This document shows, in pieces, positions 27,464 through 43,556 of a DNA stretch of 64,000 nt; the stretch's first letter is position 1, and each line of letters starts with the position of its first letter. The stretch comes from Candidatus Manganitrophus sp. (GTDB lineage Bacteria > Nitrospirota > Nitrospiria > SBBL01 > Manganitrophaceae), in assembly GCA_028865235.1 (NCBI GenBank), contig CP114561.1, forward strand, positions 1,880,001 through 1,944,000. The letters run 5' to 3'. The position numbers were made by a program, and so were the translations under genes. Below the pieces are notes generated by a model, which saw only the letters and a program-made list of their open reading frames with translations, was not told the origin of the DNA and searched no databases.

Positions 27464-28000
27464 ATGGAAATCGGCGATGACAACCAGGAGGGAAAGACCC
27501 TGGAAGAGATCGTAGGGAAACTTCTCTTGCAGCAGAAAAAATGGCTGGCGATCGCCGAGTCGTGCACAGGAGGGGGAATCGCCGCCCGGATGACCCGTAT
27601 CCCCGGCAGCTCCCGCTATTTCGATTCGGCCTGTGTGACCTACAGCAACCGGTCTAAAGAGAGGCTGCTGGGGGTCCCGAACGCCCTTCTGGCAGAGAAA
27701 GGGGCGGTCAGCGCCGAAGTGGCCGCCGCGATGGCCGAAGGAATCCGGAAAAAGGCGGGGGTCGATCTCGGCCTCTCGGTTACCGGAATCGCGGGACCGG
27801 ATGGGGGAAGTCCTCAGAAGCCGGTCGGGTTGATCTATATCGCCCTCTCGGATGGCCGCGAAACCACTCCCGAGCGGTTCCAATTTCACGGCGATCGAGA
27901 AACGATCCAAGCCGAGGCGGCGCAGACGGCCCTCGAACAGGTAAAGAGATATTTATTGCGGGATGCGGATTTCGGATTGCGGAATAAAAAACTAAAATAA
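27464..28000 (+). CDS. pncC: CinA C-terminal domain protein (NMN amidohydrolase, PncC)
   Basis: The 178-residue stand-alone CinA C-terminal domain deamidates nicotinamide mononucleotide in NAD recycling. Key motifs are AIAESCTGGGIAARMT with the catalytic Ser, the YSNRSKERLLGV loop and LSVTGIAGPDGG. GGGAGG precedes the ATG by 4 nt. pgpA-cinA-recA neighbourhoods are common in bacteria. Confidence 0.92.
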   Translation: MEIGDDNQEGKTLEEIVGKLLLQQKKWLAIAESCTGGGIAARMTRIPGSSRYFDSACVTYSNRSKERLLGVPNALLAEKGAVSAEVAAAMAEGIRKKAGVDLGLSVTGIAGPDGGSPQKPVGLIYIALSDGRETTPERFQFHGDRETIQAEAAQTALEQVKRYLLRDADFGLRNKKLK

Positions 28001-28125
28001 AAGAATGAAGCTTCTGTTTTTTAATCCGAAAATCCGCATTTCGCAATCCGCAATCGAAACCCCGCCTCTCTTTCAAAAAAAGTAAAAAAATGGTATAAGA
28101 GGGGATCGAAAATCAGAACCCCGAT

Positions 28126-28712
28126 ATGAGAATTCGTCTTTTTATTGCCTTGCCGATCTCTGAAGAAATACGAAAGCGCTGCGGGGCTCTGGAAGAGATC
28201 GGCCGGCAGAAGGCTTCTTCCATTCGCTGGGTCGATCCGGAACAGATTCATCTGACCCTCTTCTTTTTGGGTTGGACCGACCCGGCCCTGCAGCCGAGAA
28301 TTGAAGCGCAGATTCGAGACGCAGCCCGTGAGGCGACGCCCTTCTCTACCCAGATCACCGGATTAGGGGTCTTTCCGAAACCCTCCTCCCCCAAGGTCTT
28401 CTGGGCCGGCGTCTCGAATGAGCCACCGCTCCTTGCCCTGCAGCAGAACCTCTCGGCGCGGATGGCGGCGTTGGGATTTTCCATCGAGACCCGCCCCTAT
28501 CGGCCGCATCTCACGTTGGGCCGAATCAAAGGACCGGTCCCCGAAACCTTTACACGCTGGGTCGCAGAGGGAAATGGGCTCCAAATCGGACGTTGTGAAA
28601 TGGAGAGCGTCACCCTGATGGAAAGCCGGATGAGGCCGGAAGGATCGATTTATACCCCGCTGTTTACCACAACACTGGGGGGAGCCCCCGAGAACGGGTC
28701 ATGGGGTTTTGA
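28126..28712 (+). CDS. thpR: RNA 2',3'-cyclic phosphodiesterase (LigT family)
   Basis: It has two HxTx motifs, HLTLFFLGW and HLTLGRIK, in a 2H phosphoesterase of about 190 residues. The frame has no stop before recA: it runs straight into the recA start codon in the same frame. If the G6 run near 28678 lacks one G, the protein ends at a TGA at 28710-28712, 34 bp before recA. I used that end. A natural thpR-recA fusion is the alternative but is less likely. Confidence 0.82.
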
Positions 28713-28737
28713 TAAGATAGATCACTTACTTTATCAA
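28709..28737 (+). promoter_or_regulatory. Inverted repeat just before recA
   Basis: TTGATAA and TTATCAA are separated by 15 bp and end at the ribosome site (AAGGAG) of recA. It could be a repressor site or an RNA hairpin. It does not look like a LexA box of the proteobacterial or Gram-positive types. Confidence 0.3.
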
Positions 28738-28746
28738 GGAGAAAAC

Positions 28747-29840
<1,094 letters not shown>

Positions 29841-29858
29841 AAGCTTAGGAAAAGATGT

Positions 29859-29882
29859 TCCCGGGAAGGAGGCTTCCCGGGA
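29859..29882 (+). terminator. Hairpin downstream of recA
   Basis: A perfect 10-bp stem (TCCCGGGAAG / CTTCCCGGGA) with the 4-nt loop GAGG sits 19 bp after the recA stop. No U-run follows, so it may be a weak or Rho-assisted terminator or a 3' stabiliser. Confidence 0.55.
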
Positions 29883-31157
29883 GCGGCTCATTCCATTTCA
29901 TACATACCCGCGAGTGATTTCCAAGAGGGCCCTCCGGCCCCCAGAATCGCTTCCCTATGGTAAACTTTCAGGCGGAAGGTCTCCGGCTGATATACCAGAG
30001 ATATCAGGGAGATCGATTCTCGATGTGAACTCATTCTGGAGGGGAAACGTATGAAAATCGATGAGCTGTTGAAGGCCGCGATGGAGAAAGGCTCGTCCGA
30101 CCTTCATTTGAAGGTCGGCGTCGCCCCAATGGCCCGGGTCCATGGATCGCTCGCTCCATTGGAGAAATTTCCTAAAATCACACAGGAAGAGGCGATCAGC
30201 CTCGCCTTTTCCGTGATGAACCCGCAGCAGAAGGAGAAGTTCAAAGAGCGGTGCGAGATCGACTTCGGCTACGGCGCGGCCGGCTTGGGGCGGTTCCGCG
30301 TCAACGTCTTTCAGCAGCGGGGGACGATCGGGATGGTCTTCCGTGTCATTCCGACCAAGATCCTCTCGGTCAACGATCTGCTCCTCCCCCGATCATTGAG
30401 AAGCTGGCGTCGGAACATCGCGGTTTAATCTTGGTGACCGGAACCACCGGGAGCGGAAAATCGACTACGTTGGCCGCCATGGTTGATTACATCAACCAGA
30501 ACCAGATGGTCAACATCATGACGATCGAAGACCCGATCGAGTTTTTGCACCGGGACAAGAAGGGGATCGTCAGCCAGCGGGAGATCGGCCACGATACCGA
30601 GTCGTTTAGCGTCGCCTTGCGCTCCGCGCTGCGTCAGGACCCCGATGTGATTCTGGTGGGGGAGATGCGCGACTTCGAGACGATCTCGACGGCGCTCACG
30701 GCGGCCGAGACCGGGCATCTGGTGATGAGCACCCTGCATACGCTCGATGCGGTCGAGACGATCAATCGGATCATTTCGGTCTTCCCGCCGTACCAGCAGA
30801 AGCAGGTCCGGTTGCAGCTTGCCTCGGTCCTTCGGGGAATCATTTCGCAGCGCCTGGTCCCCAAAGCGGATGGACGCGGGCGGGTCCCTGCGGTGGAGGT
30901 TTTGGTCGCCACCCAGACGATTCGGGAGGCGATCATCGATCCCGAAAAAACGCGGCGGGTTCATGACATCCTCGCCGTCGGCGGAACGCAGTATGGGATG
31001 CAAACCTTCGATCAGTCGTTGTATCATCTTTATAAACAGCAACTGATTTCCTACGAAGAGGCGCTGAAGTGGACGAGCAATCCGGAAGACTTCGCGCTGA
31101 AGGTCAAGGGGATTCAGTCGACAAGTGAGAGCTGGGAGGAATCGAACGATCAAGCGG

Positions 31158-34392
<3,235 letters not shown>

Positions 34393-34400
34393 AATTTTTC

Positions 34401-34458
34401 GTAGGGGCGATCCTTGTGATCGCCCGAATGAGAGGGCGAATACAAGATTCGCCTCTAC
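34401..34458. repeat. Dispersed GGGGCGA palindrome, copy 2 (double hairpin)
   Basis: GTAGGGGCGATCC...GATCGCCC forms one hairpin and AGGGCGAATA...ATTCGCCTCTAC the second, so the outer ends GTAGGGGCGA and TCGCCTCTAC are also complementary. The element is intergenic, like the copies at 21505 and 50147. Confidence 0.6.
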
Positions 34459-34473
34459 ATTAAGGAGGCAACC

Positions 34474-34833
34474 ATGTTTACCGCGTTGAGGAAAGCGGCT
34501 TTAATCGGACTTGCATTGACCGAGCGGGCCAAAGAGGTGGCCGACGAGCTCGCGAAGAAGGGGGAGGAGAGCCAAACCGAAGAGGCGCGGCGCGTCCGGG
34601 CCTTTTTCGAATCGGCCGAAAAAGGGGAGCAGGAGCTCAACCAGAAGATGTCAGACCTCGGCAAAAGAATCGCCGGGAATGTCCGGTTCCCTTCCCGGGC
34701 CGATATCGACCGGCTGGAGAAAGAGCTCGCCGATCTGGCCGCCCAATTCCGGCGATGGGAGTCCTCCCGTCGCGAAAAGGGGAGCCGGCCGCCTGACCGG
34801 CTCCCTTTTCGTATCAGCCTTCATTCGTTATAA
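34474..34833 (+). CDS. Small helical, phasin-like coiled-coil protein
   Basis: The 119-residue product follows AAGGAGG. It is almost wholly alpha-helical and charged, with Ala-rich heptads (ALTERAKEVADELAKKGEES, IDRLEKELADLAAQFRRWE). This pattern is like PhaF/phasin-like proteins that coat granules or membranes, but such short sequences are not diagnostic. The stop codon lies just past a Gly/Arg/Pro-rich tail. Confidence 0.7.
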   Translation: MFTALRKAALIGLALTERAKEVADELAKKGEESQTEEARRVRAFFESAEKGEQELNQKMSDLGKRIAGNVRFPSRADIDRLEKELADLAAQFRRWESSRREKGSRPPDRLPFRISLHSL

Positions 34834-34965
34834 TAGTAGCTATGAACCGATCCACAACAGAAAACGACTCACCTGTCTGTCGGTGGAAAAGGGTTGTCCG
34901 AGCAACTTCTTGAAAGATTTGGTGTCTGTGTCCAGAGGGAAACAACCTCCTTCGAGTGAGCGCGC

Positions 34966-35961
34966 ATGGTCAAGGTTTGGATCACCCTTTTTTCTTTCAC
35001 CCTCGTGATTGCCGTCGGGGCCGTTCGCGGCCTCCAATTCCTGAATCATCCACCCTCTCTTGCAGAAACCCACAAAGTCATCGAAATCGCCGAAGGGGCC
35101 ACTTATAATAGCGTCTCCGAGCTTTTGGAGCGCGAAGGGCTGATCACCAGTCGAACTTATTTCCGTCTCCTCGGCGCTTGGACGGGAAATGAAAAAAACA
35201 TCAAGCCGGGTGAATATGGCCTCCATACGGCGATGCGGCCGATGGAGCTGCTCGATCTCCTCGTGCGGGGCAAGATCCTTCACTATCAGGTGGTGATTCC
35301 GGAAGGATCGACCGCCCGGCAGATCGCGAAACTGCTCGAAGCGGCCAAGCTCACCGAGGCCGAGGTCTTTATGAAAGTCGTGGACGATCCGACCTTAATG
35401 AGTGAGTTCGGGATCGAAGGGGAAAGCTTGGAAGGATATCTCTTTCCCGATACCTACCAGTTTCCAAAGCGAACCCCGCCCCATGAGATCGTCCGGCGAA
35501 TGGTCACCCAATTTCAGGCGGCCTATGATGAATCACTCCGTAGAAGGGCCGATCAACTCCGGATGACGCAGCGGGAGGTTGTCACCCTCGCTTCGATCAT
35601 CGAGAAGGAGACGGGGCATCCCTCCGAGCGGGGCCTGATCTCCGCCGTTTTTCACAACCGTCTGAAGAAAAAGATGCGTCTTCAGAGCGATCCGACCGTC
35701 ATCTTCGCTCTCACTGAATTCGACGGGAATATTCGCAAAAGAGATCTCGGCATCCCCTCTCCTTACAATACCTATCGTTTCATCGGCCTGCCGCCCGGCC
35801 CGATCGCGAATCCGGGGAAGGAATCGCTCTATGCCGCCCTTTTTCCGGCTTCTGTCGATTACCTCTATTTCGTTTCCAAAAATGACGGAACCCATATCTT
35901 TTCGAAAACCCTCCGCGAGCACAACAACGCAGTGAACAAGTACCAACGCAAGAGGGCCTGA
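34966..35961 (+). CDS. mltG: Endolytic peptidoglycan transglycosylase MltG
   Basis: It cuts nascent glycan strands at the inner membrane. One N-terminal membrane helix (5-22), then a LysM-like domain ([20 protein letters not shown]) and the YceG catalytic domain with [21 protein letters not shown] (catalytic Glu), [17 protein letters not shown] and [20 protein letters not shown]. The 331-residue length is normal. Next gene 5 bp downstream. Confidence 0.95.
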   Translation: MVKVWITLFSFTLVIAVGAVRGLQFLNHPPSLAETHKVIEIAEGATYNSVSELLEREGLITSRTYFRLLGAWTGNEKNIKPGEYGLHTAMRPMELLDLLVRGKILHYQVVIPEGSTARQIAKLLEAAKLTEAEVFMKVVDDPTLMSEFGIEGESLEGYLFPDTYQFPKRTPPHEIVRRMVTQFQAAYDESLRRRADQLRMTQREVVTLASIIEKETGHPSERGLISAVFHNRLKKKMRLQSDPTVIFALTEFDGNIRKRDLGIPSPYNTYRFIGLPPGPIANPGKESLYAALFPASVDYLYFVSKNDGTHIFSKTLREHNNAVNKYQRKRA

Positions 35962-35966
35962 AAGCG

Positions 35967-37157
35967 ATGACGCACGCCCCTCGGAAAAGGGTCATTCTCA
36001 TTGTCCTCGACGGCGTCGGCGCCGGGGCCCTCCCCGATGCGGACCGGTACGGCGACGCCGGAAGCGATACCCTCGGCCACATATCTCGGGCGGTAGCGCT
36101 TCGTCTTCCGACGCTGGAGAAGTGGGGTGTGGGACGAATCGACGATCTCGAAGGGATTGCGCCGGTTCCTCATCCGACCGCCTATTTCGGGAAGATGGCG
36201 GAGCGATCGGCGGGGAAAGATACGGTGATCGGCCACTGGGAGATGACGGGGGTGATCACCCCCACCCCTTTCCCCACCTATCCGAACGGCTTTCCGCCGG
36301 AAGTGATCAGCCCTTTTGAAGCGGCGATCGGACGGAAGGTCCTCGGAAACAAGGTCGCCTCCGGAACAGAGATCATCAAGGAGCTCGGCGCAGAACAGAT
36401 GGCGACCGGGGCGCCGATCGTCTACACCTCCGCCGACTCGGTCTTTCAGATAGCCGCGCACGAGGCGACCCTCCCGCCCGAAAAACTTTGGGAGATCTCC
36501 CGGATCGCCCGCGATCTCTTGAAGCCGCCGCACCAGGTTGCGCGGGTCATCGCAAGGCCGTTCATCGGCGAGCCGGGGAAATTCGTCCGGACCGACCGCC
36601 GCCGCGATTTCTCCGTCGCCCCGCCGGCCGAGACCCTGCTCGACCGTCTTCAAGCGGCGCGGATTCCGGTCATCGGCATCGGAAAGATCGAAGATATCTT
36701 CTCGGGAAGGGGGATTTCGGAATCGGTCCACACCCACGACAACAACGACGGCATCGATCAAACCGTTCGGTTCATCGACCGGACCGACACCGGATTGATC
36801 TTCACGAACCTGGTCGACTTCGATATGCTTTACGGCCATCGAAACGATGCCGTCGGATTCGCGAAGGCGCTGGAGGAGTTCGATCGTCGCCTCCCGGAGA
36901 TCGTCTCGAAGATGAAGGAGGGGGATTGGCTGATTCTCACCGCCGACCATGGGAACGATCCACTTTTTCCCGGCACCGACCACACGCGGGAGTATGTGCC
37001 GCTGATCGTTTTTAAGAAAGGGGTTAAGTCGGGGCGCGATCTGGGGACTCGAGCGACCTTCGCCGACCTGGGACAGACCCTGGCGGAGATCTTTGAGGTC
37101 GGGTCGCTGCCGGTTGGAAAAAGCTTCCTTCCGCTGATCGCCGCACCCGCTGCATAA
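35967..37157 (+). CDS. deoB: Phosphopentomutase
   Basis: It interconverts ribose-1- and ribose-5-phosphate (nucleoside salvage). The alkaline-phosphatase-like metal sites are complete: VLDGVGAG at the N-terminus, [30 protein letters not shown] and [10 protein letters not shown]. The 396-residue length is normal. Confidence 0.95.
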   Translation: MTHAPRKRVILIVLDGVGAGALPDADRYGDAGSDTLGHISRAVALRLPTLEKWGVGRIDDLEGIAPVPHPTAYFGKMAERSAGKDTVIGHWEMTGVITPTPFPTYPNGFPPEVISPFEAAIGRKVLGNKVASGTEIIKELGAEQMATGAPIVYTSADSVFQIAAHEATLPPEKLWEISRIARDLLKPPHQVARVIARPFIGEPGKFVRTDRRRDFSVAPPAETLLDRLQAARIPVIGIGKIEDIFSGRGISESVHTHDNNDGIDQTVRFIDRTDTGLIFTNLVDFDMLYGHRNDAVGFAKALEEFDRRLPEIVSKMKEGDWLILTADHGNDPLFPGTDHTREYVPLIVFKKGVKSGRDLGTRATFADLGQTLAEIFEVGSLPVGKSFLPLIAAPAA

Positions 37158-37183
37158 ACCGACTTCTCATCCGGAGTTTTCCG

Positions 37184-37642
37184 ATGGATTACGAAAAGAA
37201 GCTACAAGCCCTCGGCTCTACCTTACCCTCCCCGCCCAAGCCGGTTGCAACCTATGTCCCGGCGGTTCGAAGCGGAAATCTCTTATTTCTATCCGGCATG
37301 ATTCCGATGGTGGAGGGGAAGATGGCGATGGTGGGGAAGCTCGGGAAAGAGCTGACGGTGGAACAGGGACAGCAGGCGGCGCGGATCACGCTGCTGAATG
37401 CGCTGGCGGTCATCAAGGCCGAGCTCGGCTCGCTCGATCAGGTCCGGCGGATCGTCCGGATCGGCGTCCACGTCGCCTCCGCCGAAGGATTCACCCAACA
37501 GCCGGCCGTCGCAAACGGCGCATCGGATCTCCTGGTTCAAATTTTTGGCGATGCCGGCCGACACGCCCGCCTGGCGCTGGGGGCCGTCGAATTGCCGCTC
37601 GGCGCGCCGGTGGAGTTGGAGATGATCGTAGAGATAAGGTGA
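37184..37642 (+). CDS. ridA: RidA/YjgF-family enamine deaminase
   Basis: The 152-residue product is a stand-alone RidA-like protein with the usual FLSGMIPM, ALAVIKAELGSLDQVRRIVR and C-terminal ARLALGAVELPLGAPVELEM segments. RidA enzymes hydrolyse reactive enamines and imines; this longer version belongs to the YjgH-like side of the family. Convergent with the next gene. Confidence 0.88.
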   Translation: MDYEKKLQALGSTLPSPPKPVATYVPAVRSGNLLFLSGMIPMVEGKMAMVGKLGKELTVEQGQQAARITLLNALAVIKAELGSLDQVRRIVRIGVHVASAEGFTQQPAVANGASDLLVQIFGDAGRHARLALGAVELPLGAPVELEMIVEIR

Positions 37643-37649
37643 TTGCCGC

Positions 37650-38267
37650 TTACTCCAAGTTTACTTGAACCTCCGCATGCGATCTCAGCCGAGCCAGGTA
37701 CTCCATTTCCTTTGTCATCCGCTTTTCCTCGCTTAAGGTTTTTCGGATCATCGGCTCAACCTCCTGCTGCGTCTTCCCGCCGAAATCGGCCGCATGCTCT
37801 TGATAATACCGCGTCACCTCTTTCGGAGAAATGAAAACAAACGCGTAAATCCGCTCCTGGAGAAGTTTCTCCACCCAGAGCCGCTCTTTGATCTCCTCTT
37901 TTAATTCATCTAAAGAAAGCCCGGTCTGTCCGAGAACCTCTTGGAAGGCGCTCTCCGTTTTGAATCGCTCACGGAGCGCCTTCAATCGTTGTTGAACTTC
38001 CGGTTCAGTCGGAACTTGAAGAACAAATCGATGCGCCTCGGATCGAAGGAGCCGGTTCTCGATGACCCGTTCCAATATTTTTTTTAAATCTTCCTCAGAC
38101 CCGTTCTTTCCTACGTTCTCAAAGAAGGCCTGATGGCGATGAAGGTCGGAGAGAAAAATAATCTTACCGTTGAGGGTCGCCGCGATCCGCTCCGCCGGCT
38201 CTGCGGCAAACCCGATGGAAGAAAACACCGGAAGGGATAAAAGTAAAATGAGGATCAAACGGCGCAT
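37650..38267 (-). CDS. Periplasmic SurA N-domain-like chaperone without parvulin domain
   Basis: The 205-residue protein has a signal peptide (about 1-21, cut near FAAEPA). The remaining helices match the SurA N-terminal substrate-binding bundle (ILERVIENRLLRSEAHRF, LKEEIKERLWVEKLLQE). No PPIase domain follows, so it likely acts only as a chaperone. It abuts the RDD gene (stop at 38268). Confidence 0.75.
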   Translation of the reverse strand: MRRLILILLLSLPVFSSIGFAAEPAERIAATLNGKIIFLSDLHRHQAFFENVGKNGSEEDLKKILERVIENRLLRSEAHRFVLQVPTEPEVQQRLKALRERFKTESAFQEVLGQTGLSLDELKEEIKERLWVEKLLQERIYAFVFISPKEVTRYYQEHAADFGGKTQQEVEPMIRKTLSEEKRMTKEMEYLARLRSHAEVQVNLE

Positions 38268-38795
38268 CTAGGCGAGGACCACCTCGGTTCGGGTCAGTAG
38301 ATCGTGGAGCGCTCTCTTTTTTCTAGTAAAAATGGTCATCAAAAACCCGAAGCCGAAAAAGAAGCTGGAGAGAAAGTAACCGAACGACCGTATCAGCGCA
38401 CGGAAGGGGGAGAGGGGAGCACCTCCGGAGGCGACGACTTTGATCCGGATCAGCATCTTCGCCGGCGTCTGGCCGCCAGACGCGTGAAAGAAGGTGAAAT
38501 AGCCGAGAAAGAGGCAAAACCAAGCGGCGATAAAAGGCGCCACCCAAGGGGTCAATGATCCCCCTTCGGTAAAAAAAGGACCTTCTCCTCCGGTTGAATA
38601 GCGGATGCCGAGAAAACCGGCCGCCGCCAGCGCGAGATAGAGAATTTCAATAATGAAGAAGTCGATGAGAAAAGCGACGACACGGCGAAGAAAACCGGCC
38701 GGTTGAACCGCTGCCGTCTCTGTCTTTTCTTCCGGAAACAACGACGCGGGAAAGAACTCGGGAAGCTCCCCCATCGGCCGGTCAACGCGCTCCAT
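38268..38795 (-). CDS. RDD-family membrane protein
   Basis: The 175-residue product has three probable membrane helices (about 35-60, 85-110 and 140-160). RVVAFLIDFFIIE is the RDD N-terminal motif and GQTPAKMLIRIKVV the usual second motif. Some RDD proteins are ion antiporters; function here is unknown. It overlaps the end of rsmE by 14 bp. Confidence 0.85.
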   Translation of the reverse strand: MERVDRPMGELPEFFPASLFPEEKTETAAVQPAGFLRRVVAFLIDFFIIEILYLALAAAGFLGIRYSTGGEGPFFTEGGSLTPWVAPFIAAWFCLFLGYFTFFHASGGQTPAKMLIRIKVVASGGAPLSPFRALIRSFGYFLSSFFFGFGFLMTIFTRKKRALHDLLTRTEVVLA

Positions 38796-39540
38796 CTATC
38801 CTCCCTTCAATTTCATATTGAACGATCGATAAAGCGGAAAGCGCGGCCGTCTCTGCCCGCAGAATCCGCGCTCCGAGAGAGAGCGCCTGATATCCCATCG
38901 CGCAGGCGGCATCGACCTCCGCTTTCTCCAATCCGCCTTCCGGCCCGATCAGAACAACCCCTTCGCGCGGAGATGACGCGATCGCCTCCGCGATCCGGCC
39001 TCGCGGCGATTGAGAGGGTGCCCCTTCCCAGAAAATCAGTTTCAAGCCGTATCCGGCCGTTTTCGTCAGAAACGCCAGCAACTCGGTCGGCGGGTCGAGC
39101 ATCGGAATGCTCCAGCGCCCCGACTGTTGAGCCGCCTCCGTGATGATCTTCATCCAGCGCTCCTGCTGATGAGAGAGACGGTCCGCTTTAGGCCGAACGA
39201 CCGCCCGCTCCGTGATCAGAGGGGTGATCCGGGCCACCCCCAGCTCGGTTGCCTTTTGCAAAACCCATTCAATCTTCTCCCCTTTCAACAAGCCGATCCC
39301 CAGATGGAGGGCCGGAAGGGGAAAAGGGGGAGGGTTCTCCTCGTGCAGCACCTCCAGGGTCAGCCGCGCCGGATGCGCCTCGATCAGCCGGGCGGTGTAC
39401 CGCTTCGGTTGCTCATCGACCAGAAGAAGGGTCTCCCCTTCTTGCGAACGGAGAACATCGCGAAGATGGTGGGCCAGACGATCCTGGACGGTGATTTTTC
39501 CATGATCGACCTGCTTTGAATGGATAAAATAGACAGGCAT
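38782..39540 (-). CDS. rsmE: 16S rRNA m3U1498 methyltransferase
   Basis: It methylates U1498 of 16S rRNA. The N-terminal PUA-like part (HHLRDVLRSQEGE) and the SPOUT domain with KGEKIEWVLQKATELGV, RWMKIITEAAQQSGR, VLIGPEGGLEKAE and LGARILRAETAALSAL are complete in 252 residues. It is often co-transcribed after dnaJ, as here (26-bp gap). Confidence 0.95.
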   Translation of the reverse strand: MPVYFIHSKQVDHGKITVQDRLAHHLRDVLRSQEGETLLLVDEQPKRYTARLIEAHPARLTLEVLHEENPPPFPLPALHLGIGLLKGEKIEWVLQKATELGVARITPLITERAVVRPKADRLSHQQERWMKIITEAAQQSGRWSIPMLDPPTELLAFLTKTAGYGLKLIFWEGAPSQSPRGRIAEAIASSPREGVVLIGPEGGLEKAEVDAACAMGYQALSLGARILRAETAALSALSIVQYEIEGRIDGAR

Positions 39541-39566
39541 GGAAGTGAGGCGCTGATCACTTGTTT

Positions 39567-40680
39567 TTATTCGAAGAGGTTCTTCACTTTTTCGAAGAGT
39601 TTTCCCGAATCGGGCTCGATCGACTCTCCGCTGATTTTCGCGAATTCTTCCAGGAGCTCCCGCTGCTTCGCTGTGATTTTACTCGGAATCTCGACCTTGA
39701 TCCGAACCAGCTCATCGCCGATCCCGTATCCGCGGATATTCGCGAAACCAAGCCCTTTCAGACGGAAGATCTTTCCATCCGCCGTTCCGGGAGGAATCTT
39801 CACCGCCGTCGGCCCCTTCATCGTCGGGGCGTCGACCTTTCCGCCGAGGATCGCTTTGACGAAGCTGATCGGAACTTGACAGAGGATGTGATCGCCGTCC
39901 CTGGAAAACTGAGGATGCTCCTCCACGGTCAGGACCACGTAGAGATCGCCGGTCGGCCCGCCGTTGAGTCCCGGTTCCCCCTCACCCATGACACGCAGCC
40001 GGGAGCCGGTCTCGACCCCGGGAGGAATCTTGACGGAGATCGTCTTATCGCGGGCGATATACCGCTCCCCTTTGCACTGCGGACAGCTCTCCGAGATGAT
40101 TCGCCCCTCTCCCCGGCACTGGCTGCAAGTGCGGCTGACCGCAAACATTCCCTGCTGGAATCGAAGCTGCCCCGCGCCGCCGCAGGTCGGGCAGACCTTG
40201 GTCGCCCCCTCCCTTGGCACCCGTTCCCTTGCAGGCGCTGCAGGCTTCGGGACGGCGCAATTTGATCTTCGCCTCCTTCCCGAAATAGGCTTCTTCAAAA
40301 GTAATGGTCATATTGTAGCGAAGATCGTTCCCCCGCTGCGCCCGCGTGCGGGCGCGCCCCCCGGGCGAAGCGCCGAAAAACTCTTCGAAGATGTCGCCGA
40401 AGATATCGGAGAAGCCCCCTTGATTGAAGTCAAAGCCGCCCGCGCCCCCGCCGGCCGGTCCGGCGTGGCCGAAGAGGTCATAACTCTTCCTCTTTTCGGC
40501 GTCGGCCAAAACGCTGTAGGCTTCATTGATCACTTTGAATTGTTCCTCGGCCGCTTTATCACCCGGATTTCGATCAGGATGAAACTTGAGGGCCATCTTG
40601 CGATAGGCCTTCTTCAGCTCTTCCTCTGAAGCGGTCCGTTCGACACCGAGTACTTCGTAATAATCTTTTTTGCTGGCCAC
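39567..40680 (-). CDS. dnaJ: Chaperone DnaJ, frameshifted
   Basis: Hsp40 partner of DnaK. The J domain ([28 protein letters not shown]) is followed by a Gly/Phe-rich linker, the four zinc repeats ([32 protein letters not shown]) and the C-terminal beta domain. One extra G near 40213 (GGAGGGGGCGACC) shifts the frame inside the zinc region; removing it gives [15 protein letters not shown]. About 370 residues after repair. Confidence 0.95.
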
Positions 40681-40709
40681 GGAACTCCCTAAAGATCAAT
40701 ATTGACATT

Positions 40710-40755
40710 AAAAACCAGCCGCCTGATCGGCTTTCGAGGACCGCCAGGCGGCTGG
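40710..40755 (-). terminator. Intrinsic terminator between dnaK and dnaJ
   Basis: Read on the minus strand, an 11-bp stem CCAGCCGCCTG...CAGGCGGCTGG is followed directly by TTTTT. It lies 18 bp after the dnaK stop and 29 bp before dnaJ. It should lower the amount of dnaJ and rsmE mRNA relative to dnaK. Confidence 0.8.
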
Positions 40756-40773
40756 AGACTGACTCATACTTTA

Positions 40774-42708
<1,935 letters not shown>

Positions 42709-42865
42709 TGTCTCCTCCTTTAAGGATTCGCATGAATCCGCAACGCACGCCCCTGCTGTCTTTACGATACGATCGATACCACCAACGCATGAGAAAGACG
42801 TGCCGATCTCATTATTCGCTTTTCCACCGGGTTTAGGCATTCCCCGGGAGGACGCTTATTTTTGC

Positions 42866-43492
42866 CTATATTCCTTCGCCGGCCCCCGCGCCATCCCCGG
42901 AGGGAGGGGCCTTCTTCTTTGCAATCATCACCAATGAAGGGCGGAGAACACGATCATTCAGATGATAACCTTTTTGAGTCTCTCCGATCACCTGGTTCTC
43001 TTTGGCATCGGAGCCCTCCTCCACCTCGATCTGCCCGATCGATTGATGGAGAGAAGGATCAAAGGGCTGATTTAAACTTTCGATCGGAACGACCCCGAAC
43101 TTTCCCAGCGCCGAGAGGAGTTGCTTCCGAATCAGTTCGACCCCCTCCATCATCCGGTCAAAATCCCGCGTTTCCCTGGAATGGGCCAGCGCCCGCTCCA
43201 GATTATCGATGACCGGGAGGAGTTCTTTAATGAGCTTTTCATTGGCATATTTGAGCGCGTCCGATTGATCTCTCTGCGCTCTTTTTTTATAGTTTTCAAA
43301 ATCGGCCAACGTCCGCATGAAGCGTTCTTGGGCCTGTCGCGCCTCTTCCTCCTTCTTTTCATAACCGGCACGAAGCGTCTCGATCACTTTTTCAGGCGAC
43401 TCCGCCGGAGCATCTTCCGCGGTGGCCGGGCCTTTCGATTCTTCAAATCGTTCTTTTTCTTCACCTATTTTATTTTCATCCTGCTGGTTCAA
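42866..43492 (-). CDS. grpE: Nucleotide-exchange factor GrpE
   Basis: Exchange factor for DnaK. The 208-residue product has an acidic N-terminus, the long dimer helix (about 35-110 with FENYKKRAQRDQ) and the C-terminal beta-wing (FDPSLHQSIGQIEVEEG, GYHLNDRVLRPSLVMIAKK). The start is a TTG preceded by GAGGTG at normal spacing. Unusual but well supported. Confidence 0.94.
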   Translation of the reverse strand: MNQQDENKIGEEKERFEESKGPATAEDAPAESPEKVIETLRAGYEKKEEEARQAQERFMRTLADFENYKKRAQRDQSDALKYANEKLIKELLPVIDNLERALAHSRETRDFDRMMEGVELIRKQLLSALGKFGVVPIESLNQPFDPSLHQSIGQIEVEEGSDAKENQVIGETQKGYHLNDRVLRPSLVMIAKKKAPPSGDGAGAGEGI

Positions 43493-43556
43493 GAGAACAC
43501 CTCACTTCCCTGGCCCCTCCGAGCATCAACAATAATAATATAATGAGAGGAAAGGC

